Assembly: GCA_004298405.1 (NCBI GenBank) | Contig: SCSL01000022.1 | Coordinates: 1 to 6,467, forward strand | From: Patescibacteria group bacterium | Lineage (GTDB): Bacteria; Patescibacteriota; Patescibacteriia; UBA9934; GWF2-40-263 | Direction of reading: 5' to 3' | Length of the DNA stretch: 6,467 nt | Part shown: one piece after another, positions 6,142 through 6,467 of the stretch | Layout of the letters: each line of letters begins with the position of its first letter | Position numbering within the stretch: position 1 is the first letter of the stretch | Made by a program: the position numbers and the translations under genes | The notes under the pieces: model-generated | The model's input: the letters and a program-made list of their open reading frames with translations, nothing else | Told to the model about the DNA's origin: nothing | Database searches by the model: none

Positions 6142-6173
6142 CCACCTCCGCCACCTTATCCACCTCCGCCACC
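6142..6173 (-). repeat. G-rich direct repeat upstream of holB
   Basis: GGTGGCGGAGGTGG occurs twice on the minus strand, exactly repeated and separated by ATAA (copies at 6173-6160 and 6155-6142). Ten GG doublets with short spacers make a two-tetrad G-quadruplex possible on the holB coding strand. Each copy contains GGAGGT, a perfect anti-anti-SD sequence, but no start codon lies at usable distance. The -35 region of the holB promoter would fall inside it. Confidence 0.7.
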
Positions 6174-6263
6174 CACTAAATTGTTTGTGAATGTTAACGT
6201 AAACTGAATACTCTAATTTAACTAAATTTAGCCAATTTACTTCCATAGACTCCCATACAAGTC
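6174..6263. other. AT-rich spacer between divergent promoters
   Basis: No gene is visible on either strand. The stretch is AT-rich, unlike the flanking coding DNA. It holds ACTAAATT twice (6175-6182 and 6221-6228) and the 10-bp palindrome CTAAATTTAG (6222-6231), which could be an operator or just AT-rich sequence. All frames I checked contain early stops. Confidence 0.5.
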
Positions 6264-6292
6264 TTGACAAGGTTGACAAAAAGTGATAGACT
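6264..6292 (+). promoter_or_regulatory. Sigma-70-type promoter facing the right edge
   Basis: A perfect -35 TTGACA (6264-6269), a 17-base spacer and a -10 TAGACT (6287-6292, four of six consensus bases). A second TTGACA (6273-6278) lies 9 bases further on but is too close to serve the same -10. Transcription would start near A6299. It diverges from holB and reads into the structured RNA at 6328. Confidence 0.65.
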
Positions 6293-6325
6293 GGGGCTAC
6301 AAGATTCAAGTATGAAACTTTACAA

Positions 6326-6391
6326 ATGAAGAACTTTCCTCAGTTGGATGCAGAACGAGGAGAAACCGAGGCTTTCGCCGATACGTACTGA
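6326..6391 (+). CDS. Possible 21-residue leader peptide (uncertain)
   Basis: A complete small ORF begins MKNFPQLDAERG, ends ADTY and stops at TGA 6389-6391. Its ATG overlaps, as ATGA, the stop of an even shorter ORF MKLYK (6312-6329). No clear ribosome site precedes either one. Its interest lies in position: its first seven codons are the 5' arm of the 19-bp stem at 6328-6454, so a ribosome translating it would open that stem. It may equally be an accident inside an RNA gene. Confidence 0.25.
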   Translation: MKNFPQLDAERGETEAFADTY

Positions 6392-6454
6392 AACGTACGT
6401 TGAGGTGAAAACGCAGGTTTCGACGAAGTTATGCGCCGACTGAGAAAGTTCTTC
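6328..6454 (+). ncRNA. Unrecognised structured RNA or leader, about 127 nt
   Basis: P1: 6328-6347 pairs with 6436-6454, giving 19 bp with one bulged C and one U-G wobble. P2: GCAGAAC (6350-6356) pairs with GTTATGC (6428-6434), with one G-A mismatch. A purine-rich internal loop (6357-6361 against 6422-6427) could hold sheared G-A pairs. P3: GAAACC (6362-6367) pairs with GGTTTC (6416-6421). Inside are two hairpins, GGC-TTTC-GCC (6370-6379) and ACGTAC-TGAAAC-GTACGT (6383-6400), then an unpaired GAGGTGAAAACGCA. The wobble is allowed only in the plus-strand RNA, which agrees with the promoter direction. It does not match RNase P RNA, tmRNA, SRP RNA, 6S or the common riboswitches as I know them. 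Either a stand-alone small RNA or a cis-regulatory leader of the ORF at 6431. Confidence 0.6.
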
Positions 6455-6467
6455 CATATTCTCTGGG
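6431..6467 (+). CDS. Possible start of a plus-strand gene, cut by window edge
   Basis: An ATG opens a frame without stop to the window end, reading MRRLRKFFHILW. A cluster of Arg/Lys followed by aromatic and hydrophobic residues is typical of the N-terminus of a membrane or exported protein, but 12 residues cannot identify it. No strong ribosome site is seen (only GAAG close by and AGG further up). The start codon lies in P2 and the next codons lie in P1 of the structured RNA, so it would be masked when the RNA is folded. Confidence 0.35.
   Translation, partial: MRRLRKFFHILW

Noticed and set aside
6222..6231. Operator palindrome CTAAATTTAG
   Set aside because: A 10-bp AT-only-core palindrome is easily reached by chance in this AT-rich spacer, and no regulator gene is nearby. 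Kept only as a note in the spacer entry.
6293..6330. Start of a tmRNA (GGGGCTA...)
   Set aside because: Only the first few bases resemble tmRNA. The expected following sequence, tag frame and tRNA-like 3' end are not seen in the available bases.
6323..6457. 44-codon minus-strand ORF across the structured region
   Set aside because: No ribosome site, and it lies entirely antisense to the promoter and to the stem whose wobble pair fits the plus strand. Composition shows nothing protein-like.

Overview
The window looks like a gene-dense bacterial chromosome. Six protein genes lie on the minus strand, with very short gaps and frequent overlaps, and a regulatory region at the right end faces the plus strand. 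The likely source is a Candidate Phyla Radiation (Patescibacteria) bacterium. The support is the compact layout, an alpha2-type glycyl-tRNA synthetase, a clamp-loader delta-prime subunit without its zinc module, and a small Asp-box propeller lipoprotein of a kind common in that group. This placement is inference. UGA serves as a stop at the ends of glyS and holB, so the UGA-glycine code of Gracilibacteria/Absconditabacteria is not used.

Layout in transcription order (minus strand, right to left): holB (DNA polymerase III delta-prime, 6117-5173); a lipoprotein of seven Asp-box-like blades (5091-4039); frr (ribosome recycling factor, 3962-3408); glyS (3295-1988); an M16 zinc peptidase (1991-714); and tpiA (triosephosphate isomerase, 711 to beyond the left edge). 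The glyS stop and the peptidase start share ATGA, and only 2 bases separate the peptidase stop from the tpiA start. Those three genes therefore look like one translationally coupled operon. The functions are housekeeping: replication, translation and recycling, glycolysis and proteolysis.

The non-coding parts are the more unusual content. (1) The lipoprotein gene is bracketed by two families of short perfect palindromes, A and B, each present once on each side in inverted orientation. The B copies differ only by a compensatory stem swap. (2) A 76-nt, strongly self-complementary element with two competing pairings fills the frr-glyS gap, and an 8-bp hairpin follows in the first codons of glyS. 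(3) A G-rich 14-nt direct repeat lies just upstream of a TATAAT box that sits almost on the holB start codon. (4) At the right end a plus-strand promoter (TTGACA-17-TAGACT) leads into a structured RNA of about 127 nt, closed by a 19-bp stem. The 3' side of that RNA overlaps the start of a possible plus-strand gene that runs off the window, and its 5' side overlaps a 21-codon small ORF. I do not recognise this RNA as a known class; it is the best candidate here for something undescribed.
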